Source: Pseudomonadota bacterium (GTDB taxonomy: Bacteria; Pseudomonadota; Alphaproteobacteria; Acetobacterales; Acetobacteraceae). From it: 64,000 nt of DNA. The notes under the pieces are model-generated. The model searched no databases, had not been told where the DNA came from, and was given only the letters and a program-made list of their open reading frames with translations. Shown here piece after piece: positions 18,873 through 27,065 of the stretch. The first letter of the stretch is position 1; each line of letters starts with the position of its first letter. Location: positions 1 through 64,000 of the forward strand of contig JAJZVV010000010.1 in the NCBI GenBank assembly GCA_021845595.1, written 5' to 3'. The translations under genes and the position numbers were made by a program.

Positions 18873-19382
18873 GTGGCCGAGGCAGAATCGAGGGAGTTTG
18901 CGCCGCGAGTCGGCACCGGCTTCGACGTGCACCGCTTCGCCCCCGACCGGCCGCTGATCCTGTGCGGGGTGCGCGTGCCCCATCCGCTCGGGCTCGCTGG
19001 CCATTCCGATGCCGATGTCGGCATTCACGCCCTGTGCGACGCGATCTACGGCGCGCTGGCCGAGGGCGATATCGGCCGGCATTTCCCGCCCTCCGAGGCG
19101 ACCTGGCGGGATGCCGACAGCGCCCGCTTCCTCACCCACGCCGCCGGGCGCATCGCCGCGCGCGGCGGGCGGCTGGTCAACGCCGACATCACGCTGATCT
19201 GCGAGCGGCCGAAGATCACCCCGCACGCGCCGGCGATGATGGCCCGCCTCGCCGCCCTGCTCGGCGTCGCCGAGACGCGGATCTCGGTGAAGGCGACGAC
19301 CACCGAGCGCCTCGGCTTCACCGGCCGCGGCGAAGGCATCGCCGCGCAGGCGGCGGTGATGCTGCTGCTGCCCGACGAGTGA
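18873..19382 (+). CDS. ispF: 2-C-methyl-D-erythritol 2,4-cyclodiphosphate synthase
   Basis: This 169-residue enzyme of the MEP isoprenoid pathway has zinc ligands in GTGFDVHRF and [10 protein letters not shown], and the family motifs [27 protein letters not shown] and [19 protein letters not shown]. The GTG at 18873 has a GGGAGAG ribosome-binding site at 18862-18868. In many alphaproteobacteria ispD and ispF are fused; here the frame upstream has no cytidylyltransferase sequence, so this is a stand-alone IspF. Confidence 0.94.
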   Translation: MAEAESREFAPRVGTGFDVHRFAPDRPLILCGVRVPHPLGLAGHSDADVGIHALCDAIYGALAEGDIGRHFPPSEATWRDADSARFLTHAAGRIAARGGRLVNADITLICERPKITPHAPAMMARLAALLGVAETRISVKATTTERLGFTGRGEGIAAQAAVMLLLPDE

Positions 19383-19387
19383 GCGGG

Positions 19388-20170
19388 CTACAGCAAACCG
19401 CGCAGGAAGGCGGAGCGCTCCTTCGCGCCGGCGACGATCAGCCCGTGATCGCCGGCGCCGAGTGCGAACCGAACGCCCATCTTGAGGTAGCGCCCGGCCC
19501 ATTCGCGGTCGTAGACACCACCCATGCCGAGGAATTTGCCGTGCCGGCGGCAGGCATCGCCGACGCTGGCATAGGCGGCCTGGATCCGCTCATGGCCGAT
19601 CTGGCCCGGAATGCCCATTTCGGCGGTGAGGTCGGAGGTGCCGAACATCAGCACGTCGATGCCTTCGACGGCGGCGATTTCGTCCGCGTTGGCCACCGCG
19701 AGCGGTGTTTCGATCATCGCGATGGTGATGATCTCACGGTTGATCTCGGCCTGCGCGATGGCGGCGTCCGGTGGAGAAAACCCGTAGATCGCGGGCGGTC
19801 CGCCCCAGGACCGGTGCCCGAGCGGGGGGAAGCGGAAGGCCTCGGCGATGCGCCGCGCCTGCGCTGCGCTATCGACGTGCGGCACGACGATGCCCATGGC
19901 GCCGTTGTCCAGCGCCCGCGTGCCCTCGTCCAGCGCGCCGTGGCAGATACGCACGATCGGCGTCACCCGCGTCGGCAGGGCGGCGAGGCAGAGCTGCGTC
20001 GCCTCGTGCACCGAGAAGGCGCCGTGCTCGGTGTCGATGAACAGCCAGTCGAAGCCGCCGGCCGCGGCCAGCATGGCGGTCGCGGCAGTGCGCAGATGGT
20101 GCACGCCGAGGCCGAGCGCCAATCCGCCGGAGCGCAGCGTGCGCAAGGCATGGTTCGGAATGATCGTCAT
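19388..20170 (-). CDS. HpcH/HpaI-family aldolase
   Basis: This 260-residue class II aldolase-like protein has the family motifs DWLFIDTEHGAFS, VVPHVDSAAQA, AMIETPLAVAN (metal-binding Glu) and DVLMFGTSDLTAEMGIPG (metal-binding Asp). HpcH/HpaI enzymes cleave 4-hydroxy-2-oxo acids to pyruvate or glyoxylate plus an aldehyde. The substrate is not identifiable. It lies 75 bases downstream of the DNA ligase on the same strand and may be read from the same transcript, though its function is unrelated. Confidence 0.87.
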   Translation of the reverse strand: MTIIPNHALRTLRSGGLALGLGVHHLRTAATAMLAAAGGFDWLFIDTEHGAFSVHEATQLCLAALPTRVTPIVRICHGALDEGTRALDNGAMGIVVPHVDSAAQARRIAEAFRFPPLGHRSWGGPPAIYGFSPPDAAIAQAEINREIITIAMIETPLAVANADEIAAVEGIDVLMFGTSDLTAEMGIPGQIGHERIQAAYASVGDACRRHGKFLGMGGVYDREWAGRYLKMGVRFALGAGDHGLIVAGAKERSAFLRGLL

Positions 20171-20245
20171 CGCGCCGTTCCCCCTGGTCTGCGTCGCTTT
20201 CCGTCGCTCTGCTCGGCATCAGGGCATCACGCCGGCGCGCTGGGG

Positions 20246-21832
20246 TCAATCTTTCCCCGGCCCGATCAGGCCGAGAAGCGTGTCGAGCCGGTCGGCCTCG
20301 TTGGCCGGCTTGTCGGTGCGGATGCGGCTGATGCGGGGAAAGCGCAGCGCGACGCCGGATTTATGCCGGGTCGAGCGCTGCGCGGCGTCGAAGGCGACCT
20401 CCAGGACGAGGGTTTTCTCGACCTCGCGGACCGGGCCGAAGCGGGCGACGGTGTGGGTGCGGATCCAGCGGTCGAGGAAGGTCAGCTCGGCGTCGGTGAA
20501 GCCCGAGTAGGCCTTGCCCACGGGCACCAGGGTCCCGTCCTCGCGCCAGAGGCCGAATGTGTAGTCGGAATAGAGGCCGCCGCGCTTGCCGTGGCCGTGC
20601 TGGGCATAGAGCAGCACGGCGTCGATGGTGAGCGGCGCGCGCTTCCATTTCCACCACAGCCCCTTCGGTCGCCCGGCGAGATAGGGGCTATCGGCACGCT
20701 TCAGCATCAGCCCCTCGATGCCAGCCTCGCGGGCGCCGTCGCGCAGTGCCGCCAGCGCTGCGCGACCGGCCACCGGCAGCAGTGGCGAGAGCCCCATCCG
20801 CGCCGGCCGGGCGCGCGCGAACCAGGCTTCCAGCCGCGCCCGGCGCGCATCGAAGGGCAGCGCACGCAGATCCTCCTCACCGTCGAACAGCATGTCGTAG
20901 AGCTGCACCGCGGCGGGATGGCTGGCGAGCAGGCGGGCCGGGGCAGCCTTGCGGTTGAGCCGCTGCTGGAGGTCGGCGAACGGCGCCACCATCCCCTCGC
21001 GCACCACGAGAAGCTCGCCATCGAGCACGGCGGCGAAGCCCATCGCCGCGACGATGTCGGGGAAGGCGGCGGAGATGTCCTCCGCGCCGCGCGAGAACAG
21101 CGCCCGCCCGCCCGGTCCGGCGGCGAGCTGGACGCGCACGCCGTCCCATTTCCACTCGGCGCGATAGGCGGCGAGGTCGAGCCGGGCGAAATCATCCGCC
21201 TCCAGCGGATGCGCCAGCATCGGCGGGCGGAAGCTCGGCGCCCCGGCCGGATCGGGCCGCTCGCCGCGGCCTTCCAGCCAGGCGAACAGGGCACCGTATG
21301 GCGGCGTGAGCGCGTGCCAGACCTCCTCGATCGCCTCGACCGCGACACCCCCGGCGCCGAGCCCGGCGAGCGCGACCTTGGCCAGCCGGGCCGACACACC
21401 GACCCGCAATCCGCCGGTGATGAGCTTGAGCAGCGCCAGGCGCTCGGAAGCGTCGCAGCGGTCGAGCCAGGCGGCGAGTTGGCCCGGCACCGCCTCGCGC
21501 GGGGTTCGCTCCAGGGCGGCGATGACCTCCGCGAGGCCGGGCGGTGCGGCACCCTCGTCGGCGGCCGGCCACATCAGCGCCACGGTCTCGGCGAGATCGC
21601 CGACATAATCGTAGGCGAGCGCGAACAATTCGGGGTCGGTGCGGGCGGCGATGAGGGCGCGGATCTGGGCCGGCCTGGCCGTCGCCAGCCGCAGCCCGCC
21701 GGTCAGCGCGGCGAGGCCGAAGCCGCGGTCGGGGTCCGGCGTGGCGGCGAAATAGCGCTGCAGCAGGGCGAGCTTGGCGCCGCGCGCCTGGGTGAAGGCG
21801 AGGCGCTCGAGCAGGGCGGCAAAGGGCTTCAC
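20246..21832 (-). CDS. ATP-dependent DNA ligase (Lhr-associated repair type)
   Basis: This 528-residue protein has an N-terminal DNA-binding domain (residues 1-200), a nucleotidyltransferase core with catalytic Lys228 in AEWKWDGVR, LDGELLV and GLMLKRADSPY, and the motif GLWWKWKR before an OB-fold domain. Length and architecture match the bacterial PP_1105-type ligases associated with a DNA-damage exonuclease, an Lhr-like helicase and a metallophosphatase. GTG 21832 overlaps the exonuclease stop. Helicase and phosphatase genes are not adjacent here. It is probably a repair ligase acting beside the NAD-dependent replicative enzyme. Confidence 0.92.
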   Translation of the reverse strand: MKPFAALLERLAFTQARGAKLALLQRYFAATPDPDRGFGLAALTGGLRLATARPAQIRALIAARTDPELFALAYDYVGDLAETVALMWPAADEGAAPPGLAEVIAALERTPREAVPGQLAAWLDRCDASERLALLKLITGGLRVGVSARLAKVALAGLGAGGVAVEAIEEVWHALTPPYGALFAWLEGRGERPDPAGAPSFRPPMLAHPLEADDFARLDLAAYRAEWKWDGVRVQLAAGPGGRALFSRGAEDISAAFPDIVAAMGFAAVLDGELLVVREGMVAPFADLQQRLNRKAAPARLLASHPAAVQLYDMLFDGEEDLRALPFDARRARLEAWFARARPARMGLSPLLPVAGRAALAALRDGAREAGIEGLMLKRADSPYLAGRPKGLWWKWKRAPLTIDAVLLYAQHGHGKRGGLYSDYTFGLWREDGTLVPVGKAYSGFTDAELTFLDRWIRTHTVARFGPVREVEKTLVLEVAFDAAQRSTRHKSGVALRFPRISRIRTDKPANEADRLDTLLGLIGPGKD

Positions 21833-22866
21833 GGAGCCTCGCCCCCATCCTCGCCGGCCTCCTCGCCGTAGCCGATCAGGCGCAGCGCCCGCGCCCGCAC
21901 CCCGCGGCGCGTCGCGGCGTGCACCAGCGCCTCCTCGGCCCCATGCGTGACCCAGACCTCCGCGGCGCCGGTCTCGTCGATGGTGGCGTTCAGCGCGTCC
22001 CAGTCGGCGTGATCGGAAATCACCAGCGGCAGCTCCACGCCACGGGCGCGGGCACGGGCGCGCACCTGCATCCAGCCCGACGCCAGCGCCGTCACCGGGT
22101 CCGCGAGCCGGCCGGACCAGCGGTCCGCGAGCGCCGAGGGGGGCGCGAGAACGACGGCGCCGGCCAGCTCCGCCTTCGTCGCGCCGATGACCGGGCGCAG
22201 CTCGCCGAGCGGCACGCCGAGCGCCTCGTAGAGCCGGCAGAGCGGCATCAGCGTCCCGTGCAGGTAGATCGGCCGCTGCCACCCCGCCTGGCGCAGCAGC
22301 GCGATCACGCGCTGGCTCTTGCCGAGCGCGTAGCAGCCGATGAGGTGGCTGCGCTCGGGAAACAGCGCCAGGCTGGCGAGCAGCTTCACGATTTCGTCGC
22401 CGGCCCGCGGATGGCGGAAGACCGGCAGGGCGAAGGTCGCCTCGGTGACGAACACATCGCAGCGCACCGGCTCGAAACCGGCGCAGGTCGGATCGGCGGC
22501 GCGCTTGTAGTCGCCGCTGACGACGACGCGCTGGCCGCGATACTCCATCGCCACCTGCGCCGAGCCGAGCACGTGCCCGGCCGGGGCCAGCCAGAGGCGA
22601 ACCCCGCCCAGCGTCAGCGCCTCGCCCAGGCCCACCGGCTGCTGGCGCGCGCCCGCGGCGCCGGCGCCGAGCCGGGCGCGCATCAGCGCCAGGGTTTCGG
22701 CGCTGGCCAGCACGGCGCCATGACCGGGGCGGGCGTGGTCGGCGTGGGCGTGGGTGATGACGGCGCGCGGCACGGCGCGCAGCGGATCGATGAAGAAATC
22801 GCCGGGCACGCAATAAAGCCCCTCCGGCCGGACCTGGAGCCAGGTTTCGGCCGCCGGCGCGCTCAT
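21829..22866 (-). CDS. Ligase-associated MBL-fold exonuclease
   Basis: This 345-residue metallo-beta-lactamase/beta-CASP family protein has the metal motif THAHADHARPGHG at about residues 39-51, HVLGSAQ near residue 98 and VVVSGDYKR. It matches the SNM1-like ligase-associated DNA damage response exonuclease that is usually encoded directly before the ATP-dependent ligase. Its ATG lies in an ATGA overlap with the upstream histidine kinase and its stop overlaps the ligase start, so kinase, exonuclease and ligase are translated as a coupled series. Confidence 0.9.
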   Translation of the reverse strand: MSAPAAETWLQVRPEGLYCVPGDFFIDPLRAVPRAVITHAHADHARPGHGAVLASAETLALMRARLGAGAAGARQQPVGLGEALTLGGVRLWLAPAGHVLGSAQVAMEYRGQRVVVSGDYKRAADPTCAGFEPVRCDVFVTEATFALPVFRHPRAGDEIVKLLASLALFPERSHLIGCYALGKSQRVIALLRQAGWQRPIYLHGTLMPLCRLYEALGVPLGELRPVIGATKAELAGAVVLAPPSALADRWSGRLADPVTALASGWMQVRARARARGVELPLVISDHADWDALNATIDETGAAEVWVTHGAEEALVHAATRRGVRARALRLIGYGEEAGEDGGEAP

Positions 22867-24266
22867 GCCGGCAGGCGCACCGAGGCGCGCGCGCCGCCCT
22901 CGCCGCGATTGGCGAGCGTCACCTCCCCGCCGTGGGCGCGCAGGATGTCGCGCGCGATGGTCAGGCCGAGCCCGACGCCGCCGGTCTCGCGCGAGCGGCT
23001 TTCCTCGCCGCGGCGGAACGGGTCGAACAGTTGCTCGGTCTCGCCCGGCGGCAGGCCGGGCCCGTCATCCTCGATCTCGATGCGGACCGGCGCCCCTGCG
23101 GTCTCGGCCGGAAGCAGCCGGATGCGCGCGTTGCCGCCATAGGCGATGGCGTTGGCGACCAGATTGCCGAGCGCGCGCTTCAGCGCCGTCGAGCGCGCCC
23201 GCACCGTCAGATGCTCGGGGCCGTCATAGACCAGCCGCTCGGCCAGTTCCGGCCGCGCGTCGGCGGCTTCGTCGAGCAGGGTGCGGGCGAGCACGGCGAG
23301 ATCGAGCGGCGCCGCCGGCTCGCGGCTGGTCGCGGTGCGCCCGAAGGTCAGCGTCGCGGTGACCAGGGCTTCCAGATCGTCGAGATCGGCCAGCATTTTC
23401 GCCCTCAACTCATCGTCGGCGACGAACTCCGCGCGCAGCCGCAGCCGCGTGATCGGGGTGCGCAGATCATGCCCGATCGCGGCCAGCAGCAGGGTGCGGT
23501 CCTGCACGAACCGGCGCAGCCGCGCCGCCATGCGGTTGAAGGCCGCCGCTGCCGCCGTCACTTCGCTCGGCCCGGCCTCCGGCAAGGGGGCGGCATTCAC
23601 GTCCTCGCCAAGCCGGTCGGCGGCGGCGGTCAGCGTCCCAAGCGGCGCAGCCAGCCGCCCCACCGCCCAGGCGGTCAACGCCGCTGCCACCACCGTCATA
23701 AGCAGGAACGCGGCGATCAGGTCCGGCTGCTGCCACGGACGCGGCACCGGCAGTGCGGCGGTGACGTTCAGCCACTGGCGCTCAGCTCGGGGGCGCTCGG
23801 CCCGGGGGCCCTCGGCCCGGGGGCGCTCGGCAATGGCGGGCTCATCGGGCAGGCGCAGCCCGATCATCATCTGCTCCTGCGCCGGGCTGCCGAGCAGCAC
23901 CACCTCCGCCGGGCGCAGCGCCGGCGGCAGCGGCACCAGAGCCATGTTGAGCCGGACGAGCTGCTGCACCGCCAGGGGGCTCACCAGCAGCCGTGCCGGC
24001 GGCGCGCTGTCGAGCTGGGCGGTGATGCCGGCCGGCAGGCGCAGCTCGCGCAGCGCGGCGCCGCGCTGGTCCGGCGGCGTCTTGGCGACGGTGATGTAGA
24101 GCTCCATGACGCGCAAGCCGAGATGCCGCCCCTGTTCGAGCCGCTGCAGCCCGCCGCGGCCGATCGCCTCGATGCCGAGCGCGGCGACCTGCGCCAGCAC
24201 CAGCCCGGCAAACAGGAGAATGGCGGTGCGCGCAGCCAGGCTGCGTGGCCAGAGGCGCAGCCTCAT
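22863..24266 (-). CDS. Sensor histidine kinase, EnvZ-like
   Basis: This 467-residue kinase has membrane segments near residues 13-32 and 182-203 around a periplasmic domain, a HAMP linker, DHp His266 in AAIGHDLRTPITRL and an ATPase domain with NLVANAIAYG, DDGPGLP and GGVGLGLTIARDI. The H-D-L-R-T-P-I motif is EnvZ/OmpR-type. Residues about 147-163 are a Pro-Arg-Ala-Glu repeat caused by a 15-bp DNA repeat. The start codon ATG 24266 is the last of five ATGs produced by a 26-bp tandem repeat. The periplasmic signal is unknown; a Met/His-rich protein encoded divergently suggests metal. Confidence 0.93.
   Translation of the reverse strand: MRLRLWPRSLAARTAILLFAGLVLAQVAALGIEAIGRGGLQRLEQGRHLGLRVMELYITVAKTPPDQRGAALRELRLPAGITAQLDSAPPARLLVSPLAVQQLVRLNMALVPLPPALRPAEVVLLGSPAQEQMMIGLRLPDEPAIAERPRAEGPRAERPRAERQWLNVTAALPVPRPWQQPDLIAAFLLMTVVAAALTAWAVGRLAAPLGTLTAAADRLGEDVNAAPLPEAGPSEVTAAAAAFNRMAARLRRFVQDRTLLLAAIGHDLRTPITRLRLRAEFVADDELRAKMLADLDDLEALVTATLTFGRTATSREPAAPLDLAVLARTLLDEAADARPELAERLVYDGPEHLTVRARSTALKRALGNLVANAIAYGGNARIRLLPAETAGAPVRIEIEDDGPGLPPGETEQLFDPFRRGEESRSRETGGVGLGLTIARDILRAHGGEVTLANRGEGGARASVRLPA
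23779..23830. repeat. 15-bp in-frame tandem repeat in the kinase gene
   Basis: Three units of about 15 bp (CGCTCGGCCCGGGGG and close variants at 23779-23793, 23794-23808 and 23809-23823) plus part of a fourth lie in the histidine-kinase gene. They encode a repeating Arg-Ala-Glu-Arg/Gly-Pro segment in the periplasmic domain just before the second membrane helix. The period is a multiple of three, so copy-number change would keep the frame. Confidence 0.85.
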
Positions 24267-24370
24267 GCCTGATCCATTTGGCGCAGCCTCATGCCTGATC
24301 CATTTGGCGCAGCCTCATGCCTGATCCATTTGGCGCAGCCTCATGCCTGATCCAATTGGCGCAGCCTCAT
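24255..24370. repeat. 26-bp tandem repeat at the response regulator/kinase junction
   Basis: Copies of GCGCAGCCTCATGCCTGATC plus ATTTG lie at 24255-24280, 24281-24306, 24307-24332 and 24333-24358 (T to A change near the end of the last), with a partial fifth from 24359. On the minus strand every copy holds an ATGA stop-start overlap. The kinase ATG (24266) is in the last copy read and the regulator stop (24367-24369) in the first. The spacing is not a multiple of three, so each ATG opens a nine-codon frame that stops at the next ATGA. Confidence 0.95.
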
Positions 24371-25074
24371 GCCCGGTCCACCGGTGCGGCAAGAACATAG
24401 CCGCCGCCGCGGACGGTCTTGATCAACTGGCCGCCATCGTCGAGCTTGCGGCGCAGGCGGGAGACGGCGACGTCGATGGTGCGGTCGAACGGCGCCGCCT
24501 GCCGGCCGCGCAGCAGGTCGAGCAGCATGTCGCGGGTCAGCACCCGGTTGGCGCGCTCGGCCAGCGCCAGCAGCAGCTCGTATTCGCCACCCGTGAGCGC
24601 GACCTCGACGCCGTGCGGGTCGGTCAGGCGCCGGCGCGCCGGCTCCAGCGTCCAGCCGGCGAATCGCAGCGCGCTCCCCGCGGGCAGGCCCGCCTCGCTT
24701 CCTTCCCCGGCCCGGCGCAGCACGGCGCGGATGCGGGCGAGCAGCTCGCGCGGGTTGAACGGCTTGGCGAGGTAATCGTCGGCGCCGAGTTCGAGCCCGA
24801 CAATACGGTCGGTCTCCTCACCCATCGCCGTCAGCATCACGATCGGCACCGAGCCCTCGGTGCGCAGCCAGCGCGCGACGTCGAGCCCGCTCTCGCCGGG
24901 CAGCATCAGGTCGAGCACGACGAGCTGATAGTGGCCGAGCGCCCAGACCCGACGCGCCTCGCGCCCATCGCGCACGGCGGTGACGCGGAAACGGTGCAGC
25001 TGCAGAAAGCGCGCCAGAAGATCCCTGATCTCGCGGTCGTCGTCGATCACCAGGATGTGCGGCAGAACGTCCAT
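24367..25074 (-). CDS. OmpR-family response regulator
   Basis: This 235-residue regulator has a receiver domain with acidic DDD near residues 11-13, phospho-acceptor Asp55 (LVVLDLMLPGESG), Thr in VMLTAMGEETD and Lys in YLAKPFNPRELL. A winged-helix DNA-binding domain follows (LTGGEYELLLALAERANRV, RTIDVAVSRLRRKLDDGG, KTVRGGGYVL). ATG 25074 gives MDVLPHILVIDDD. It is transcribed divergently from the Met/His-rich protein gene at 25201 and is the first gene of a chain leading through the kinase to the exonuclease and ligase. Its stop overlaps an ATG in the 26-bp repeat. Confidence 0.95.
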   Translation of the reverse strand: MDVLPHILVIDDDREIRDLLARFLQLHRFRVTAVRDGREARRVWALGHYQLVVLDLMLPGESGLDVARWLRTEGSVPIVMLTAMGEETDRIVGLELGADDYLAKPFNPRELLARIRAVLRRAGEGSEAGLPAGSALRFAGWTLEPARRRLTDPHGVEVALTGGEYELLLALAERANRVLTRDMLLDLLRGRQAAPFDRTIDVAVSRLRRKLDDGGQLIKTVRGGGYVLAAPVDRA

Positions 25075-25200
25075 GGCGTGAACATAGAAGAAACGCGCGA
25101 CGCTGCGCAGGGCTGTTGCACTCCGTTGCACTTCGCCCCACCCGCCCTCCCCGCCGCACCCCATATGTCTCTCGGCGCACCACCAACCATGGAGGACAGA

Positions 25201-25626
25201 ATGCGCAAACTGGTCATAGCCGGCTTCGTCGCCACCGCGCTCGCCGGTGCCGCAGCCGCCACGCACCTCGCCCTTGCCGACGATCCGCCCGCGCCGGGCG
25301 GCATGCAGGGCATGATGATGGAGCACGAGGGCGGCCCCGGCATGATGGGGCCGATGTGGATGCATCACATGATGGGGATGCATCATGGCGGTCCGGGCCT
25401 GTTCGGGCTGTTCGCCCCGGTCGAAGACCGGGCGCTGACCGCGGCGGACGTGCAGAAGATCGCCGAGGCGCTGCTGCTCTGGCACGGCAACCACAGCTGG
25501 AAAGTGGTCGACGTCAAGGACGGTGCCGACAACACGATCGGCTTCGCCTACGCCACCGCCGAGGGCAGCGTCATCGCCCGCTTCAGCGTCGATCGCAAGA
25601 CCGGGATGTTCCGCCGCCTCGGCTGA
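25201..25626 (+). CDS. Met/His-rich periplasmic protein with PepSY-like C-terminus
   Basis: This 141-residue protein starts MRKLVIAGFVATALAGAAAA, a Sec signal peptide. Residues about 34-65 are dense in Met, His and Gly (GMQGMMMEHEGGPGMMG, MHHMMGMHHGG), a composition used by periplasmic copper- or other metal-binding proteins. The C-terminal part (LTAADVQKIAEALL to RKTGMFRRL) looks like a PepSY-type fold. A GGAGGA ribosome-binding site at 25190-25195 sets ATG 25201; an in-frame ATG at 25189 overlaps it and would spoil the signal peptide. It is divergent from the two-component system and is a likely target or accessory of it. Confidence 0.75.
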   Translation: MRKLVIAGFVATALAGAAAATHLALADDPPAPGGMQGMMMEHEGGPGMMGPMWMHHMMGMHHGGPGLFGLFAPVEDRALTAADVQKIAEALLLWHGNHSWKVVDVKDGADNTIGFAYATAEGSVIARFSVDRKTGMFRRLG

Positions 25627-25632
25627 GCGGCA

Positions 25633-25658
25633 GCGGCGGGCGCGGTCGCGCCCGCCGC
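25633..25658 (+). terminator. Strong GC hairpin after the Met/His-rich gene
   Basis: A perfect 10-bp stem (GCGGCGGGCG at 25633-25642 pairing with CGCCCGCCGC at 25649-25658) with a six-base loop begins seven bases after the stop codon. No T-run follows, so it may act as a Rho-independent-like barrier or protect the 3' end. Confidence 0.5.
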
Positions 25659-25749
25659 ACCCCGGGGGCGGGGGGATTCGCCGCCCCGGCGGCATGCGGC
25701 TATAACGCGCGGCCCGCCCGCCCCACATTCAGCGCCGAGGAGCCGCACC

Positions 25750-26487
25750 ATGGATGACGCCACGGTCAGGAAGACCGGATTCGCCATGCCGCTGACCAAT
25801 CCGGCCTTTCCGATCGGGCCGTATCGGTTCACCAACCGCGAATACATGATCATCACCTATCGCACCGACCGCGCCGCGCTCGAGCGTGTCGTGCCGGCGC
25901 CGCTCGAGATCCTTGGCGACGTGGTGAAGTACGAGTTCATCCGCATGCCCGACAGCACCGGCTTCGGCGATTATACCGAATCCGGCCAGGTGATCCCGGT
26001 GCGCCACGGCGGCGAGATCGGCGGCTATGTGCATTCGATGTTTCTCAACGATCACCCGCCGATCGCCGGTGGGCGCGAGTTGTGGGGATTTCCCAAGAAG
26101 CTCGCCAACCCGTGCCTGGAAGTCGAAATCGATACGCTGGTCGGCACGCTCGACTACGGCAAGCTGCGCATCGCCGTCGGCACCATGGGCTACAAGCACC
26201 GCGCGCTGCCGCACGATACGGTGCTGGCCGGGCTCGCCGAACCGGCTTTCCTGCTCAAGATCATTCCGCATGTCGACGGCTCGCCGCGCATCTGCGAGCT
26301 GGTGCGGTATTATTTGCAGGACATCACGCTGAAGGGCGCCTGGACCGGTCCCGGCGCGCTGGAACTGCACCCGCACGCGCTGGCGCCGGTCGCCGATCTG
26401 CCGGTGCGCGAGATCGTCTCCGCCACCCACCTCGTTGCCGACCTCACGCTCGGCCTCGGCGAGGTCGTGCACGACTATCTCGCCTGA
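25750..26487 (+). CDS. adc: Acetoacetate decarboxylase
   Basis: This 245-residue protein matches acetoacetate decarboxylase, which turns acetoacetate into acetone and CO2. The Schiff-base Lys and its pKa-lowering neighbour lie in [13 protein letters not shown], Lys116-Lys117, equivalent to Lys115-Lys116 of the Clostridium enzyme. [18 protein letters not shown] and the late [14 protein letters not shown] also fit. The length equals the family norm. A putative thioesterase follows after 91 bases. Related decarboxylases act on other beta-keto or 2-oxo acids, so the physiological substrate is not certain. Confidence 0.92.
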   Translation: MDDATVRKTGFAMPLTNPAFPIGPYRFTNREYMIITYRTDRAALERVVPAPLEILGDVVKYEFIRMPDSTGFGDYTESGQVIPVRHGGEIGGYVHSMFLNDHPPIAGGRELWGFPKKLANPCLEVEIDTLVGTLDYGKLRIAVGTMGYKHRALPHDTVLAGLAEPAFLLKIIPHVDGSPRICELVRYYLQDITLKGAWTGPGALELHPHALAPVADLPVREIVSATHLVADLTLGLGEVVHDYLA

Positions 26488-26578
26488 ACGCATCGTCCCG
26501 CCGCATTTCTCCCCGAAGGTCCCGCCCGGGTCCCCGAGGCCGGCGAGGCCAGCGTCGGGGCCACAGATTGGACACCGA

Positions 26579-26968
26579 ATGGATCAGAACGCGCGCCGTC
26601 CATCCCCCTTCAGTGATCTGCTGGGCAACGAGGTAATCGAGTGGCACGATGGGTTCGCGCGCATCGGCCTCGTTCTGCGCCCGCACCATCTCAATCGTGG
26701 CGGCATCGTCCATGGCGGCGTGCTGATGAGTCTGCTCGACGATTGCGGTGCTGCCGCCGGCGTGTGGTCCGATCCGCCGGGCCAGCGCAGGTCGGTTACG
26801 GTCACCCTGACCTGCCAGTTCACCGGCCGCGCCCGCGAGGGGCGTCTGATCGGCAGCGCGAGCGTGGTCAGCCACGGCCGCAGTACCTATTTCAGCCGCT
26901 CGGAGGTGCATGACGAGACCGGGCAGCTGCTCGCGTTCGGCAGCTCGACGCATCGCTGGCTCGGCTGA
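26579..26968 (+). CDS. PaaI-type hotdog thioesterase
   Basis: This 129-residue single hotdog-fold protein has the PaaI-family motif GGIVHGGVLMSLLDDCGAAAG at about residues 38-57, followed by TVTLTCQFTGRAREG and VVSHGRSTYFSRSEV. Such enzymes hydrolyse acyl- or aryl-CoA thioesters. ATG 26579 (MDQNARRPS) was preferred because upstream in-frame sequence is low-complexity and overlaps adc. It probably shares transcription with the decarboxylase. Confidence 0.85.
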   Translation: MDQNARRPSPFSDLLGNEVIEWHDGFARIGLVLRPHHLNRGGIVHGGVLMSLLDDCGAAAGVWSDPPGQRRSVTVTLTCQFTGRAREGRLIGSASVVSHGRSTYFSRSEVHDETGQLLAFGSSTHRWLG

Positions 26969-27065
26969 CCACGGGCACTCGCCGCCCGACCGGAAGAAAG
27001 CGCCTGCTCTTTATTCGATCTCGTGATCAACGTTTGCCGGCCGGTCCGCCGGGAGCGATCACCCT

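Noticed and set aside
26969-27065. GATCTCGTGATC segment near 27019 as a repeat related to TTTGATCGCGTGATTC at 48169
   Set aside because: Similarity covers only about a dozen bases and neither flank is shared; too weak to call a repeat family.
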